Below the pieces are notes generated by a model. The model searched no databases, was not told the origin of the DNA, and was given only the letters and a program-made list of their open reading frames with translations. From Glandiceps talaboti (lineage: Eukaryota > Hemichordata > Enteropneusta > Spengelidae): a stretch of 64,000 nt of DNA. Position numbers and translations under genes: made by a program. This document shows, one piece after another, positions 1 through 33,487 of the stretch (its first letter is position 1; each line of letters opens with the position of its first letter). The DNA lies in assembly GCF_964340395.1 (NCBI RefSeq), contig NC_135549.1:22999342-23063341 (forward strand), given 5' to 3'.

Positions 1-153
1 ACACTGTTTACAGCAAACTGACTGAAAATTAGGAATGAAAACAAGACACGGGTGTACTGTTCTACTACTGTACTGTAACCCTTTCATTGCACTTCATGAT
101 TTCATACATGTTTAGAGAATGAAACAATCTGCCTTTTCAACACTGTGACTTAC

Positions 154-11883
<11,730 letters not shown>

Positions 11884-11896
11884 CTATTAAAAACTT

Positions 11897-11953
11897 CTAG
11901 AATCCCACAACAAACCTGACGTTACATATCCTTTCCGCAGACAACGACGCCAT
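11897..11953 (-). other. Possible upstream ORF in the KDM5 leader
   Basis: ATG at 11953 opens an 18-codon frame that stops (TAG) at 11897, 49 bases before the KDM5 ATG. The ATG lies inside an AAAATGGCGTC motif. It is translated only if transcription starts upstream of 11953, which the sequence cannot tell. Confidence 0.3.
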
Positions 11954-11959
11954 TTTGTG
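11946..11959 (-). promoter_or_regulatory. YY1-like ATGGCG element in the KDM5 promoter/leader
   Basis: Minus strand reads CAAAATGGCGTCG, close to the YY1 core (AAnATGGCGG). The same 11-mer AAAATGGCGTC occurs at the CCDC77 start codon, and related motifs occur at the IQSEC-like start. YY1 sites at starts of housekeeping genes are established in animals; use here is inferred. Confidence 0.4.
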
Positions 11960-12282
11960 TAATTCTCAGTCTGCATGTACAGCCTGGTCACACCTCCTAC
12001 AATGAAATATCGCTGAAAGAAATAGAACCTTAAATTTGTCTAGCAGGATATATATATTACAGAGTTTCCGTCCCCTGCTTAAGATATTATTAATTTAGTA
12101 AAATTATTCAGGCATAAATTGTTAAAGTGTCCCATGTTCTGTACAAATTCTATGAAAATATACTTTTGCGAATGAATATTTTCCCCTCTCTATTTGTGAG
12201 TCGACAAAGGTCAACTGCAGATAGATTTTTAAAGTACGGTCACGTGATTCGACTGCCTTACATTTGCAAGGAATTGTGGGCA

Positions 12283-12516
12283 ATGGCAGCCGGAAAGAAA
12301 ACAAACATACCAGTCGTAACACTTGCGCAGATTTCCGGGAACTCTCGGCAGTTCTTCGGTAAAGGAGGACTCCCCCTGTATGAGTTCGTCCATAAACCAA
12401 GTCTAACCTTTCAGTCTCGCGACCCACAACATGACGCATATAAAAATACAAACATGCACGTGCATATCAATAAATTATATGCTTTGTTGTTAATGTTATG
12501 TAAAACTCTTATATAA
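12283..12516 (+). other. Candidate divergent ORF or first exon on the far side of the KDM5 promoter, unrecognised
   Basis: An ATG at 12283 (context GCAATGGCAGCC) opens MAAGKKTNIPVVTLAQISGN and runs to a TAA at 12516. The first 140 bases are clearly richer in GC than their surroundings and are preceded by a CACGTG-type E-box at 12240. A possible donor, TTCG|gtaaag, lies at 12359. I recognise no family, and no continuation is visible before CCDC77. It may be a short divergent transcript of the KDM5 promoter. Confidence 0.25.
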
Positions 12517-12887
12517 TGCTTTATAATAGTAAATACACTAATAAAACAGTAACTTACCCTGAAAAATACCGAAAAGTTGGAGTCACCACACAAAAACTCG
12601 AAATGCATTGTGTTATTTAATAAAACACTTCACACGTTGTTATCACATCTGAAGTTATATGCCTCAAAACAGACATTTGTTTTCTGTTTACACTTGTTTT
12701 CTTTTTTCGATGCCGGAACGTTTGTAGTTATGCTAAACTACCTATTAAATAGTAACACATGGTTCATTTTAAGCCAATATACGATTTTGATTTTAGAAAG
12801 TTACGATAAATGTTTTTTCTTTGACTTTTTAAACACGAAGTCGTCTAAGTCTTTAGTCTTGTCGACGTCACTCCCAACTAATTTTGA

Positions 12888-12888
<1 letters not shown>

Positions 12889-12931
<43 letters not shown>

Positions 12932-12943
12932 TCATCATCATCA
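12889..12943 (+). repeat. (CAA)n then (ATC)n
   Basis: About 13 CAA triplets followed by four ATC triplets. The Asn run in the surrounding open frame is a repeat artefact. Confidence 0.93.
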
Positions 12944-14256
12944 CTAGATTATGAATAAAGCCATCTGAACGCTATGTATTTCATGAAATATTATAAAATA
13001 TTCTCCTTGTTGAAATGTTTAGCAATGGATAATTTTCCGTAGTTTTCAGTATTTACCAGCGAATTCAGGGTAAGTCAACTGTTTCCTTGGAAACAGTCAC
13101 AATACCCTACGGTCGATTTATCTTACGCTTTATAGCATCGATCTGTACAAATGTTTATCTCCCTCTCTCGTTTCTATATTGCCAATCGCAACTTCGAGAT
13201 CCGTCTATACTAAACCTCATAAACGATGGCCATCATTTACAATTACAATGTAATTTGTGATAGAATTATATTTTGATTACTGAACGCGGCTACTAATACC
13301 CCAAGAAAAGTAACAATATGCTTTATCAGAATGAAAATTTGCGATCGAGAATACGTTTACTAAGCACGTGACTCAGAAAAATTCGCTATAGGAAAAGTTG
13401 TGAAGTAAGGAAGAAGAGGTGCCAAATGTCAATTTATATGTACAAAAACTTTTGCAAATAGATTTGTTTTCAAAAAAGTGAGTTGTCACCTTTTGATAAA
13501 CTCCGCCATGGTTCCTCCGTATATTACACAAAGTATAACAAAGGTATATTGTTACAAACCATTGTCACCGTGACTATTGTGATTTAGCCAGGTACATGAC
13601 AAGAGAACAACTGTTACCGTAATTATATAGAAACATTTTCAATAGAACAATTCATTTTCTTGAAACAAAAGAGAACTCCGGTATGGTTTTGCATCCCGGT
13701 AGTAGATAGTTAATTATATCACATACAAGTAACAAACCGTGTCTGTGCTTATATACTAGTATGCCAACGTCCTCTTTGTTGACATCTACATACTGAATAG
13801 AACAAAGCACGGTAGAATTTATATTGAAACAAACAAAATCAAGGAACTTGTCTGTGCTGCAATGCATGCTCATTTTCATGTTTATTTATGACAAGTATGC
13901 AGATTTATAAATTCATCAAAAACTTCCAACCAACCAACCAACCACAACCAACCAAGCAAGTAAGTATCTTTCAGAGCAATGACGAGTAAGATTCTCATTT
14001 ACGAGTAGTTAACAATTTGAAGTAGTTTACACATTCCTGTCGTCGCGCCCTGCAAAGATGACAGTATGAATATGAGTGTAGACAGTGGAGATATACAAGG
14101 CAACCTTAGACTGTCTATGGCTGGGAGGACTATAGACTTGACCACAGACAAGTAACTGTCTGTGACTTGTGACTTTGGCTTCAGCTTTTCGGACACGCTT
14201 GCTTTAAGATAAGCTTGGGCAAGCTAAAAGCAATAAAAGATAGGAGGATGGAAGTG

Positions 14257-17200
14257 TTAAAGGCCAAGGTCCACTATATAAAGAGGATTATGGGTAATGT
14301 ATGCATATGCGGGAAATTCAAACTGCTGTAAGGAGCACTGACTTTGCCCTCGTGTCTTCATCCCATTTTGCACTGAAAAAGTTTCACATGGCTCTCATAT
14401 TTCATATATACTGTTTGTAAATATATAGTGATGCAACATGAGTAGAAATAACTGACGTTAACTAAGTTTGGTAGACAGTATAGCAGGTTTACCGTCAAAC
14501 TGACCCAAAATTTGTTTCAAATTTGTCTAGTAAAAACCGTTGGCCAGTTGTCAATTAGGCTTACAAGTTACACAAAGCATGATAAGACACTGTGAATGGT
14601 GCAAATAAACAACGTGTGAAATGCCAAATACCGAATGCAAACAATACAAGCGAACAAAAGAGTCTGTGTGCACTCTGTTAGTCCGATATTTTGCCTAAAA
14701 TCAAGCTCACATGTGCGAACGGTACGTGAAAATGATACATTGTTACTGAAATAGAATGACATAAAATGAAACCAAAATGTTTCTCAGTTTGATCGACGTA
14801 CGTTCTGGGTTGCTACACTCCTTAGTAAAATCACAATTTCATATAACTTTTTGTGCGCGCGACAAGTGTTTTCTGTGAAGTAGTTGTGTCGTTGACGTAC
14901 CTATACCTAGTAGGCAGTGATGTAGATAATAGCCGGTTACCTACCGGTCACAACGCCCAGCCATAACTTATAAGCACAGGGGCGTGTATTATTGCTTAGA
15001 TTTCCGTTTTCTTAGGAAAATATCATACGAATCTTGCTGCTACAAATGTATCGATCTATAGTACTACGTATACTATAAATATACAGGTAGGAATATACAG
15101 GTAGGAATATATATTCAAAAGGTTGTTATATTTAGTCTGTAGACCTGGAAAACAACAATCTATGCAATATTACACGCCCCTGTGCTTATAAGTATAACCA
15201 CGTACAACAGTTTAGTTGTGGGACCGGCTAAGGAAATTACTAAAACCTGACGACCATTGTAAACAAATCTAAGGTCGGAAAATTAAATATGAGTTTCCCA
15301 GAAGTACTAATAGCAAGTAAAATACCCAAAGTGTAAAAAAAAAGACAGAAATAAATTCATAATTATTTGGAAAACATTTGAGGATTACGCAGTAAAACAA
15401 GACTGGCCACGCTATCGCTAGCGAAAGCCTTCGTAGGCTTCGAACTAGTTTCATAGGGACCGGACGTTGAAGGAAGGGCAAAGCGAAGTGTGAGGTCAAT
15501 ATGTGACGTCTCATGATGTATGATACAACAACACGACGTTTACGTAGAGTAGAACTAAATGTTTTCTAAACTTCAGCGGAAAGAAATTTTGTCGATCGGA
15601 CACTGACTATTTTCAAATTCTTAAAACATCTGAGAAAAATGAAGAGAGGAAGCAAAATGTAGCACTGACAGACAAGATAGACGTACGGTACGTGTACAGG
15701 AGGCGAGGCACACCATGTGGTGCAAACTGGACAATGATCGTGCGTGGCACGTATATGACATCAGATGTAATACATGTAGCTAACCAAATATTCTTGGAAT
15801 GCAGCCTTTCTTGTAACAAGTATTGGAAATTGTCAGAAACCTGAGGATTTTATGACTGAATATATTTCGATCAAGAATTCCCATACTTTCAGTTAAATTT
15901 TCTGATGACCCCGAAGCAAGACATGTTTGAAACATTTAGTGCGACATTTGATACTGATAAACGAGTGATATAATTCATAAACAAATCTAACGTTGGCAAC
16001 TCTTTTATTTCTGTAATGATCATCAAATTTCAAGGACAACTGTATATGTTGTACACATAGATCATACATCACTGCCTAATCTAGTTCCTATACCTGTCGA
16101 CTGTTCTCTACGATCTCTAGCTCTGTGCATGTTGTGGAGATGAACGTAACGCGAACTGACAAGACTACAAGTACAATCATGGAGGCATCATAAATATTTG
16201 TTTCATTCGAATTTGGAGGTTGAGAAATCGTATTAAATTCTTTCCAGATTTCTCAAAAATCGTTTCCATATGTTTTGGCACTATCCAGCAATAATCCTCG
16301 TCATGTAAATGACATCGACTGACATCGTAGTCAAACATACGCACGGAGACAGGGCGGAGACCAAACAAGAGTCCGTACTCACCCCATCACGACGTATGCA
16401 TTTATGCGTTTGTTTTGAAATAGCTGGTGTGGTACTCGTACACATCGGGATAACTCGGAGAAGCACATGTTTGTGATTTTATTGACTGTTTTCTGAGATG
16501 GGACATTGGGATTGGAAATACAAGTTTAATCAATCATAAAACAGCCATAACAGATACTTTCAAAGAATTAGAACACGGAAGGAAAATAACGGGAACATCA
16601 ATGACATTTCTACCAAACTCGAGATCGCACGTAGCTAGCTACCAAGTGTACAGTAAGTATGGAAGTGCAAAGCTTAGTCCGCTCTGACCTGTGCGATACT
16701 TGCGAAGTTAATTTTGAAGTTTTCACGATTATGTTTTCAAAACACGACCTACATGTAATCTAAAAAAATTCTCATCTATCTAACGATTTTGGTGTGATAA
16801 CGATCGACCAAATGCCGACGCTAGTGTGTACGTGTGCAACTGTAATCTAGTACCTTGTACAAATGATACAAGTAAGTAAGTTTGTTCGTACCCAAGAATT
16901 TCAGTTTACAATTTCAATGATACAAATTTCCACTGTGTAATAGTGTTTGGATCGTATTAGAACAGGTCCCTCAATATATATTTTTCGGGTTATAATTTGT
17001 ATGTATAAGTTTATAGAAATACGTGTTTCACCCAGACTGGGTGTCTGGCCGTACGTACGCAGCGGAAACAAACGTATCAGAAACACTGCCACTAGACTTG
17101 AAAAAAACAAGGGACTCTTCGGATTAGGCAAGAACTACATGTAACCAATATGTGTGAACAGCCACTAATATGTTGATAAACTACCTGGGTCGGATTTACC

Positions 17201-17297
17201 AAATGCTCCTCCCAGATAAACAAACGTATTCCGTTGCACATGCGCAAACCTACTTCCGTAGCGTGGGCACATAGCCTGTTTGGACCTTGGCCTTTAA
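14257..17297. mobile_element. 3.0-kb unit bounded by perfect inverted 17-mers
   Basis: 14257-14273 reads TTAAAGGCCAAGGTCCA, and 17281-17297 is its exact reverse complement. A chance 17-bp inverted match 3 kb apart is very unlikely. The sequence just inside the left end (ctatataaag...ttatgggtaat...tgcatatgc) recurs diverged at 23950-23990. No transposase is recognisable, so this may be a non-autonomous or decayed DNA element. A hAT-type MITE sits inside it. Confidence 0.5.
14975..15184. mobile_element. hAT-type MITE, copy 1 (210 bp, intact 8-bp TSD)
   Basis: Begins CACAGGGGCGTGTATTATTG and ends with the inverted counterpart TACACGCCCCTGTG. It is flanked by direct 8-bp repeats CTTATAAG (14967-14974 and 15185-15192). 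Family members are at 37333 and 54156. 8-bp target duplications are the hAT hallmark. Confidence 0.75.
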
Positions 17298-17445
17298 GTC
17301 GCGATAGCGTATTCAGTAAACTGTAAATTTCACTTGTTGAAAAGATATATCTTTGAGTATCTTACTCTATGTATATATGCCACTGGCATAATATTAGTAA
17401 AGCAGATAAACTTGGGGCACGTCTCTCCGTGGTGTCACTTTGTAC

Positions 17446-17576
17446 CATAGACAAGTAACTTGTCTGTGTTTTGTATATAGGCACACAGACTAGACAAGTA
17501 ACGAAAGTAACGAGTTTCGTTACTTGTCTGTGATAGACAGTGGAGAGGAAAACCCCACTGTCTATTGTCTATGCTT
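17446..17576. repeat. Nested foldback (hairpin-forming) sequence
   Basis: Perfect 15-bp arms AGACAAGTAACGAAA (17492-17506) and the inverse (17515-17529) enclose an 8-base loop. Further inverted pairs surround it: CATAGACAA at the left with TTGTCTATG at the right, and GACAGTGG with CCACTGTC. It resembles a small foldback element; related words occur near 14105-14170. Confidence 0.5.
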
Positions 17577-18281
17577 TGTACGATCTTTGTACGATTTGTA
17601 AGATCTTGCGCCCACAAAGAGGTATTCATTACCTGTGAACTTATTCAGCTCAACCCCCAAAGCGCAGAGCCAAGGTCTTACTACAAGCATGGAGGTATAC
17701 CCCCATGGTAAAAGACTATACCTCTGGTAGAAATTCCCCTTAGTTAAAAGGTGACGAAGCGGAACTAAAGCGATACACTATCATGGTGTACAAAATCCAG
17801 GCGTTACAACCGTCTAAAGTCCTTGATAAATATAAATGTAACTCAAATTAAATCACAAACTTTAACCTACTTCTGTCACTTCATCAGGAGTGCACCATAT
17901 AGACCTTAATGGGCTACTGTCATGCTGTGTCTCAGAAGACAAGTGAAATGATGACAGCGAAATAGCTGGGATCTCGATGCTGGCTTTTTCTTCTCTCGGG
18001 TCATGCGATAAAAACTCTGTAATAGTCTAATTAACAATTGTTTGTGTACTTGTCAATCAAGTTAGGAAAAGAATGCATTTGATTATTTTTACAATTATTT
18101 TTAATGTATATATTTTCTTTATCTCTTTCAATGCTATGAGTGTTTATAGTTTTGCTCGTATCTGTAAATGTACGATTTAGGCCGGTGAAACTTATGAATA
18201 AATTAGGATCATGATTGGCATGATGTAAAAGCTAGTATAAACTGCCGTAAAATTCAAGGATAGAAAGGTACACGCTAGGAC

Positions 18282-18356
18282 TGCACATGGAATCTACGCA
18301 ACAGAGCACTTTGACTAGAATTCTGGGGACGTGGGTTCGACTCCTACACGTGTAAA
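18282..18356 (+). other. tRNA-like fragment (decayed tRNA or SINE head)
   Basis: Contains a Pol III B-box-like GGTTCGACTCC (18334-18344) inside a foldable T-arm (GTGGG/CCTAC). An anticodon-loop-like ACTAGAA and an A-box-like CGCAACAGAGCA sit upstream. The D-arm and acceptor stem do not fold cleanly, so I do not call a functional tRNA. Confidence 0.3.
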
Positions 18357-18742
18357 TATTTTCCCAATGATTTAATTTGTGTGTGTGTGTATGTATGCGC
18401 GCGAGTGTGTGTCTTTATATACAATGCAAAATTAATTTCTAAATGTGAAAGTGTATCGTTTCTCCTCGACATGGATGTATTAATGAGTGTTTACATAGTA
18501 TTTTGCGTATGCGTATGCGTATGCAAAATCAAGCAGTATAAATACTATAATATCAGCATGCTGCCTCTGTCATTGGTTTCTATTGGATTTATTTATATTT
18601 CTTACTTTCGGTCATTTGTCTCCCGAAAAAATACAGGCTTTGACAGCCCTGCATACGTACGTGTGCATGACCGTGCTTGTCAAATGAATTCTATCTGGTT
18701 GATTCTGATTCGTGGAATATTTTAGATATTCATTTTAGCCAC

Positions 18743-18749
18743 CCAATCA
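18743..18749 (+). promoter_or_regulatory. CCAAT box upstream of CCDC77
   Basis: CCAATCA lies 50 bases upstream of the CCDC77 ATG, a usual place for an NF-Y site in a TATA-less promoter. The leader must be short if transcription starts downstream of it. Confidence 0.4.
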
Positions 18750-18798
18750 GGAAACAGAGATTTGTTCGTGACCTTTGAACTAAAGCGGCAAATTCAAA

Positions 18799-28321
<9,523 letters not shown>

Positions 28322-28746
28322 ATGAAAGAATCCCCCCCCCCCTAGCAATTTACATAACAATATAAACATTTGTTATGCAAATACATCAAGCATCTATCAT
28401 TTTTTTCAAGGGGGATTGCTGAGATCGCAATAGTGTTATCTTTGTTACTTATTTTCCTTTTATTTTCATTGACATGTTGTAAACTTTTGTATATAAATAC
28501 AGTTAGCAAGTAGAATGGTGGGTGTGCATCATTAGTAATTGTAAACCTTCAAGTGATAAATATTACGGCTGGTATTATTTGTCCAATATTTCATTGTGTC
28601 AACATCAGGAGTTCAGTATTATAGAAATTTGGAAATATAGTATTCGATATTTTATCTACTCCCAGTAATGTTTGTTTTGTTTTTTACTTTGGTCCACCTT
28701 TGCTCACTACAAGAGACCAGACAATGATATACAACATCTAAATACA

Positions 28747-28752
28747 AATAAA
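28747..28752 (+). terminator. Candidate CCDC77 polyadenylation signal
   Basis: AATAAA 426 bases after the CCDC77 stop. It is in AT-rich sequence where chance matches are common, so this is only a candidate. Confidence 0.25.
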
Positions 28753-30342
28753 TATATATCTGTATGTAAAATGAAGATCTGTACTCTTAAGACATTGTTG
28801 TTGATATGTGTGTACAAGCAAAGCTTTTATTCAAAGTTACAGATTTCATGTAGTGAAGTATTTCCAATGTTATATACTGATTTTGATGACGTAGGATTGT
28901 TATGTCGTGAAAGCTGTCCACTTCTTGTAAACTGTTATGTGTTTGTTTTGTATTTCTGTAGTGGTAATGTATTGACCCACAGCTTGCCTGTAAATAACCA
29001 ATGTCTGAAGTAGAATTTTGGCGGTCAGTATATGTACATGGCCTGAATATGAAGGCACTAGTAGTAATGCTGTTATGAAACAACTATTTCTCAAGGCTGA
29101 AAGCCAGAGGGAAATAGTTGCTACATAGTGGCACAAGGGATAATATGACATCTACTAGTGCCCAAATAAGGCAAGGCAATAAGTGTTTTATAACACATCA
29201 AATTCCCTTGCTCGTATTCTTTCAAAGAGTGAAAAAAAATCACTGGTAGGACTAGTCTTGTGCTAATGTAATAGTGACCTAGGGAAAATAGAAAAAAAAT
29301 ATTGTCATCTGTATGCAAATTGAGGTCACTGTAGTCCATACCATGTGACACAGTCTAATCCAATCACGAAAGGCTATTGTTATAATATCAAATATCTGAT
29401 TGTTTGACAACCTGTTTCTTAATAATAAAGACCAATTTTAGACACACAAGTAGTAGAACAAAAATGCTACTTTTTCCTTAGGTATGCATTATGTGCTATT
29501 TCTATCTTGTCTGAATGTTGACAGACCAAAATTAGAAACTTGAGTGTTACTCATACAGCATATAACACAACAGTAATTATATAACTACAACCTACTTCTC
29601 ATAAAAGAAAATTTCTACTGTCAGTCCAAAAACATTTTGGAAAATGAATCCCAAATTTTGGCTTCCATCTCACTAACGTTGTTCATTAGGGTGGACTTCA
29701 ATAGAGTGATTAATTTCGACTCTTTTGAATTGAAATTTTCTTTAATAACTTTTCAATTATAAAGTCACTGCCATAACACACTAGCATATGGTACATTGTA
29801 TTACCGTCTATTCTTTTTTTCTTCTGTTTTCTTCAAAACCTTGATCTACGTCTATTTTGATAGAACTTATCAAATATTTCATTAGCACTTTAAAATCTGG
29901 CACCCTATATTTAAGGTGTAGTTACTAGAAACCAAGTCATTAAAGGGTTAATTTGACATACTAGTAATAAGTATAGAAGCCTTGTAGATGTACATACAGT
30001 AGTTATGGTATGTTGTTTTTTTTCTATGAAATTCACACACCATCCAACAGGCATAGTCCCATTAACAGGATGAATGTTGATTTCTAATGATGTATACCTT
30101 TAATGTATATACTAACATGTGTCTTTTCCCCCCAGATATAACTATTGCATTGCAGCTCTTCATTTCCATGTGCTTCTACATGAAAAGTTCTATCAGTAAT
30201 TTGAAATATTCCTTGACAGCACCATCAAGAGGCAACTAAATCAGTCAATGAAAATATAAGTTCTGATAAATGAATACATTGTGTTATAGCATGCACAAGC
30301 CTTTGAACAGAAAATATAGATTATATCCCCTGGTTGTTCAAT

Positions 30343-30600
30343 GTTGGACTCACTGGTTCTACAGTGCTAGAAATACAAATCAAAATGTTCAAAATCACCA
30401 TTTACTTTTCCCAGATTTTTCATAAATTATGCTTGAGGAGGTATAATCATTACCCAATATTTTTCTTCATTCAGCTGGAAAATACTCACGATCTAAGGGG
30501 TTTCTCACTACTCATCTAGCATCTTGTAGTCACAAGGCCCCTTAGGTCACTTTATTTTTCTTAGCTGAACAAAAGAAAAATATTTGGGAATAATATCTAA
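30343..30600 (+). mobile_element. Interspersed repeat family C, copy 1
   Basis: Shares 'cactggttct', 'ataaattatgc..gaggaggtataat', 'ttcttcattcagc', 'tttctcactactc' and 'aaggccccttaggt' with the reverse strand of 60500-60745. The core has inverted symmetry around ATTCAGC/GCTGAA with ends reading ttattcccaa. Confidence 0.55.
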
Positions 30601-30734
30601 TTACACCATGCGCAAGCGAGGTTCAACAAAAAATATGGCAAGTTAACATATTCTGGTCGTTCTACGTCACAAGAATGCGCCATGTCACTACAACCCATGT
30701 CTACGTCACTTGTTCTGTTGTGTTTGAAATATGA

Positions 30735-30950
30735 GTCAAAAATTCAAAATTGCCATTACTTTCCCTGATTTTTCTTTGATATTACTGGCACTGGTATAAT
30801 TGCGTTATTCTCCTATATTTTCATTCATTCAGCTGGTACATACTATCGTCTAGCGACTTGTAGCGACAAAGGCCCCTTAGGTCACTCCTATTTTCCTTGG
30901 CTGAACGAAGAAAATTATTTGGGAATAACATCTAATTTACACTTTGAACA
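30735..30950 (+). mobile_element. Interspersed repeat family C, copy 2
   Basis: A diverged direct repeat of the preceding unit: TTCATTCAGCTGG, AAGGCCCCTTAGGTCACT, GGCTGAACGAAGAAAATT and GGGAATAACATCTAATTT occur in the same order and spacing. Confidence 0.5.
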
Positions 30951-31365
30951 CATTGATAAACACAGAAAGTATAACACAATGTATTTATTTATCAGAACTA
31001 ATTTCTTTGTAGACTGATTATTTAGCTACTGTCAGGCCCCAAACACAGAATATTTAAAGGTCTCAATACTAGAAAAATGTTGTCCTAATAGAAAGCAAAC
31101 CATAATTAAACTTCTGCAATGGTTGTGTTTACCTTGTTGATTTGCATGTTGTCATCTGAATTGTCAGATTTTTTGTGATATAAATTAACTTTGATTTCAA
31201 AATTAATAATAAAACTTGAAAATAAAATGAATGTACCTATTAAATGAAATTGTAATTAATACATAATGGAAATGCTTAAAATATGAATACAACATGAAAT
31301 TATTTATATCAATATCTGACTTGAAATTCTGAATGGTGTGTGTGTGTAAAAAGAGAGAGACGGAG

Positions 31366-31426
31366 ACATACATACATACATACATATATACATACATACA
31401 TACATACATACATACAATCACACACA

Positions 31427-31462
<36 letters not shown>

Positions 31463-31605
31463 TACATACATACATACATACATACAATCACACACACACA
31501 TACATACATACATATATATACATACATACATACATACATACATACATACATACATACATACATACATACATGCATACACACACACACACTTACACAGAAA
31601 CACAC
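31366..31605 (+). repeat. (CATA)n compound microsatellite
   Basis: CATA units interrupted by TATATA and CACA blocks, ending in a short (CA)n. Open frames on both strands here are repeat translations. Confidence 0.95.
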
Positions 31606-32496
31606 ACTGATTACATGTAACACTAGACAAAACTTTAAAAGAGTAATACATCTATCCAGAGTAGATAGTATAACGGTCTGCTTAGTGTACACCAAGACAA
31701 TGAAATCACACTACAGTCTATAAATTCATTCATGTTTATGGCCTTTAATGTATTCAACACACACTAATTGCAACATCCCAATATGAAAACTTTGGTGAAA
31801 ATTTAACATGACATGCCTTGCCATCAGTATTGGGTAACCGTATGTATATTTTATCAGCTGATCTTTGAGTCAATGAATAGTACAGCTGCTTGTGTACATT
31901 GCAGTGATAATCACATGATAAAATCAACCAAAAAAATTCTTGAATCCACATGCCACATTTATGAAAATTTATATCAGTTTTCGTAACTATGGTAATCAAA
32001 TCTAGACATTTCACTTTTACATTGTTCTTGTCACAAACACATTATTTGAAATATTATACGTCCTCAGCCATTTCATTTCTGACTGAATAAAATCTCGTTT
32101 TTTTCCTGTATTTTTCTCAAACAATGAAATTTTAAAATCTTCAAAATATTTCATTGGATTATTCGGTTCATCTGATGTAATCTATCTAAATTGAGGGTAA
32201 AATTTCTACTTTATATAAACACATACAATGAAAGAATGCCATGTAAACAAACAAAACTAGTAATTTTGGTAAGAAGGGGTATGTATGAATCAATGTTTAC
32301 AATAGAAATTTGTTGACCCTTGACCCGTGTTTAGGGTTTCCAACTCCGACAATAGATTTTCAATTCTTGGTACCTACAGTAGCATTTTACCTCATCCTAG
32401 AGGGTTGAAATAGAACAAGGTTGACTTAGTTACACTCATCTTTAGTAATACTATGTGTAATGTGTGGAGCAGAATTCACTTCGTAGACCAAGAAAT

Positions 32497-32677
32497 TGAA
32501 TGTGAGAATGAATGTTCATAGACTCTTGGTTCATACTTAGTAATGAAAATTTCTACTCACAGAGTCAAAATATTTCTTGGAAGTGAGGTAGTACTCCTGA
32601 CAATGCTAGCAAGACATCAGCGAAAATTTGTGATTTGCTTCCAAGAAATTTTTGACTCTGTGAGTAGAAAATTTCAT
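32497..32677. mobile_element. Inverted-repeat element family D, copy 1
   Basis: Arms of about 40 bp: ATGAAAATTTCTACTCACAG at 32543 and its inverse ending at 32677, both continuing into AGTCAAAA-TTTCTTGGAAG. A flanking block GACTCTTGGTTCA (32521) is shared, inverted, with copy 2. Confidence 0.6.
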
Positions 32678-33190
32678 ATATCACAAAGAAATGGAATGTT
32701 TGTTACATTGCATTTATTTTTATGATGCATCTAGGTGGTAAAATTCTATTTCCGGTACCGAGAATTCCTAGACAATTACCAAAGTAGAGAAATTAAATAA
32801 AGTAGACATTAAAACTTTGTAAAGTAATGTAGATATACCTTTTTGATTACTGTACAGTAATATTTTTTTCACAAAAAAAAGAGAAAAAAATCTGATACCA
32901 ATGAGTCCATATAGGATGTACATGTAATGACTTGAATACAAATACCATTTCATGTGACATTTGATGACAAGTAAGGGTGGAAGTCAATCTGTTGTGGTTT
33001 AAACCCCAATGTCTGAATACCATGGTCTTGGATTAGTGTAATCTTATTAGTGAAGCCGTAAGGATTACAGGATTATTCTTCTATTCAGGATCAACTTTTT
33101 TTTCTATTAGCTTTGTCAGACGACAATTTTTAATCCTAATCTAATATTAATTGTAATCTGACATTGGCCTTTAAAAAGATTACAATGTAT

Positions 33191-33196
33191 TTTATT
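33191..33196 (-). terminator. Candidate WASHC1 polyadenylation signal
   Basis: AATAAA on the minus strand about 415 bases after the WASHC1 stop. Candidate only, because the region is AT-rich. Confidence 0.25.
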
Positions 33197-33487
33197 ATTC
33201 ATATATCAATGGTAACATTGGTGATAAAAAATGTACATTTTTTTACACACTATCTCTATCAGTTCCTTACTCATTTTGTGATATCCAACCAAAATTAAGA
33301 TACTGTATATGGTCAAACTACAGAATTTTATGATTTTTTTCCTCCTACTTCTAACATGGTTCATTCACAAAGACACTCATTCCTATCTTCAATAGTATGT
33401 TTTGTGTACAACTCTTGTATATCTATGTCGTATAGTAAATCTCACTGGAGTAACTCTTTGAGTTTTCCTTCATTTCAAACCATTGTG

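Larger units (their letters stand above)
11960..18798. other. Spacer between divergent KDM5 and CCDC77
   Basis: About 6.8 kb without a recognised protein gene. It holds the KDM5 promoter, the candidate divergent ORF at 12283, a (CAA)n/(ATC)n run at 12889-12943, a short (CCAA)n at 13928, a 3-kb inverted-repeat unit (14257-17297) with a hAT-type MITE inside it, a foldback at 17446-17576 and a tRNA-like fragment near 18300. The other open frames here are short and have no coding look. Confidence 0.7.

Noticed and set aside
12577-12954. 125-codon frame ending in an Asn run
   Set aside because: AT-rich chance frame running into a (CAA)n microsatellite.
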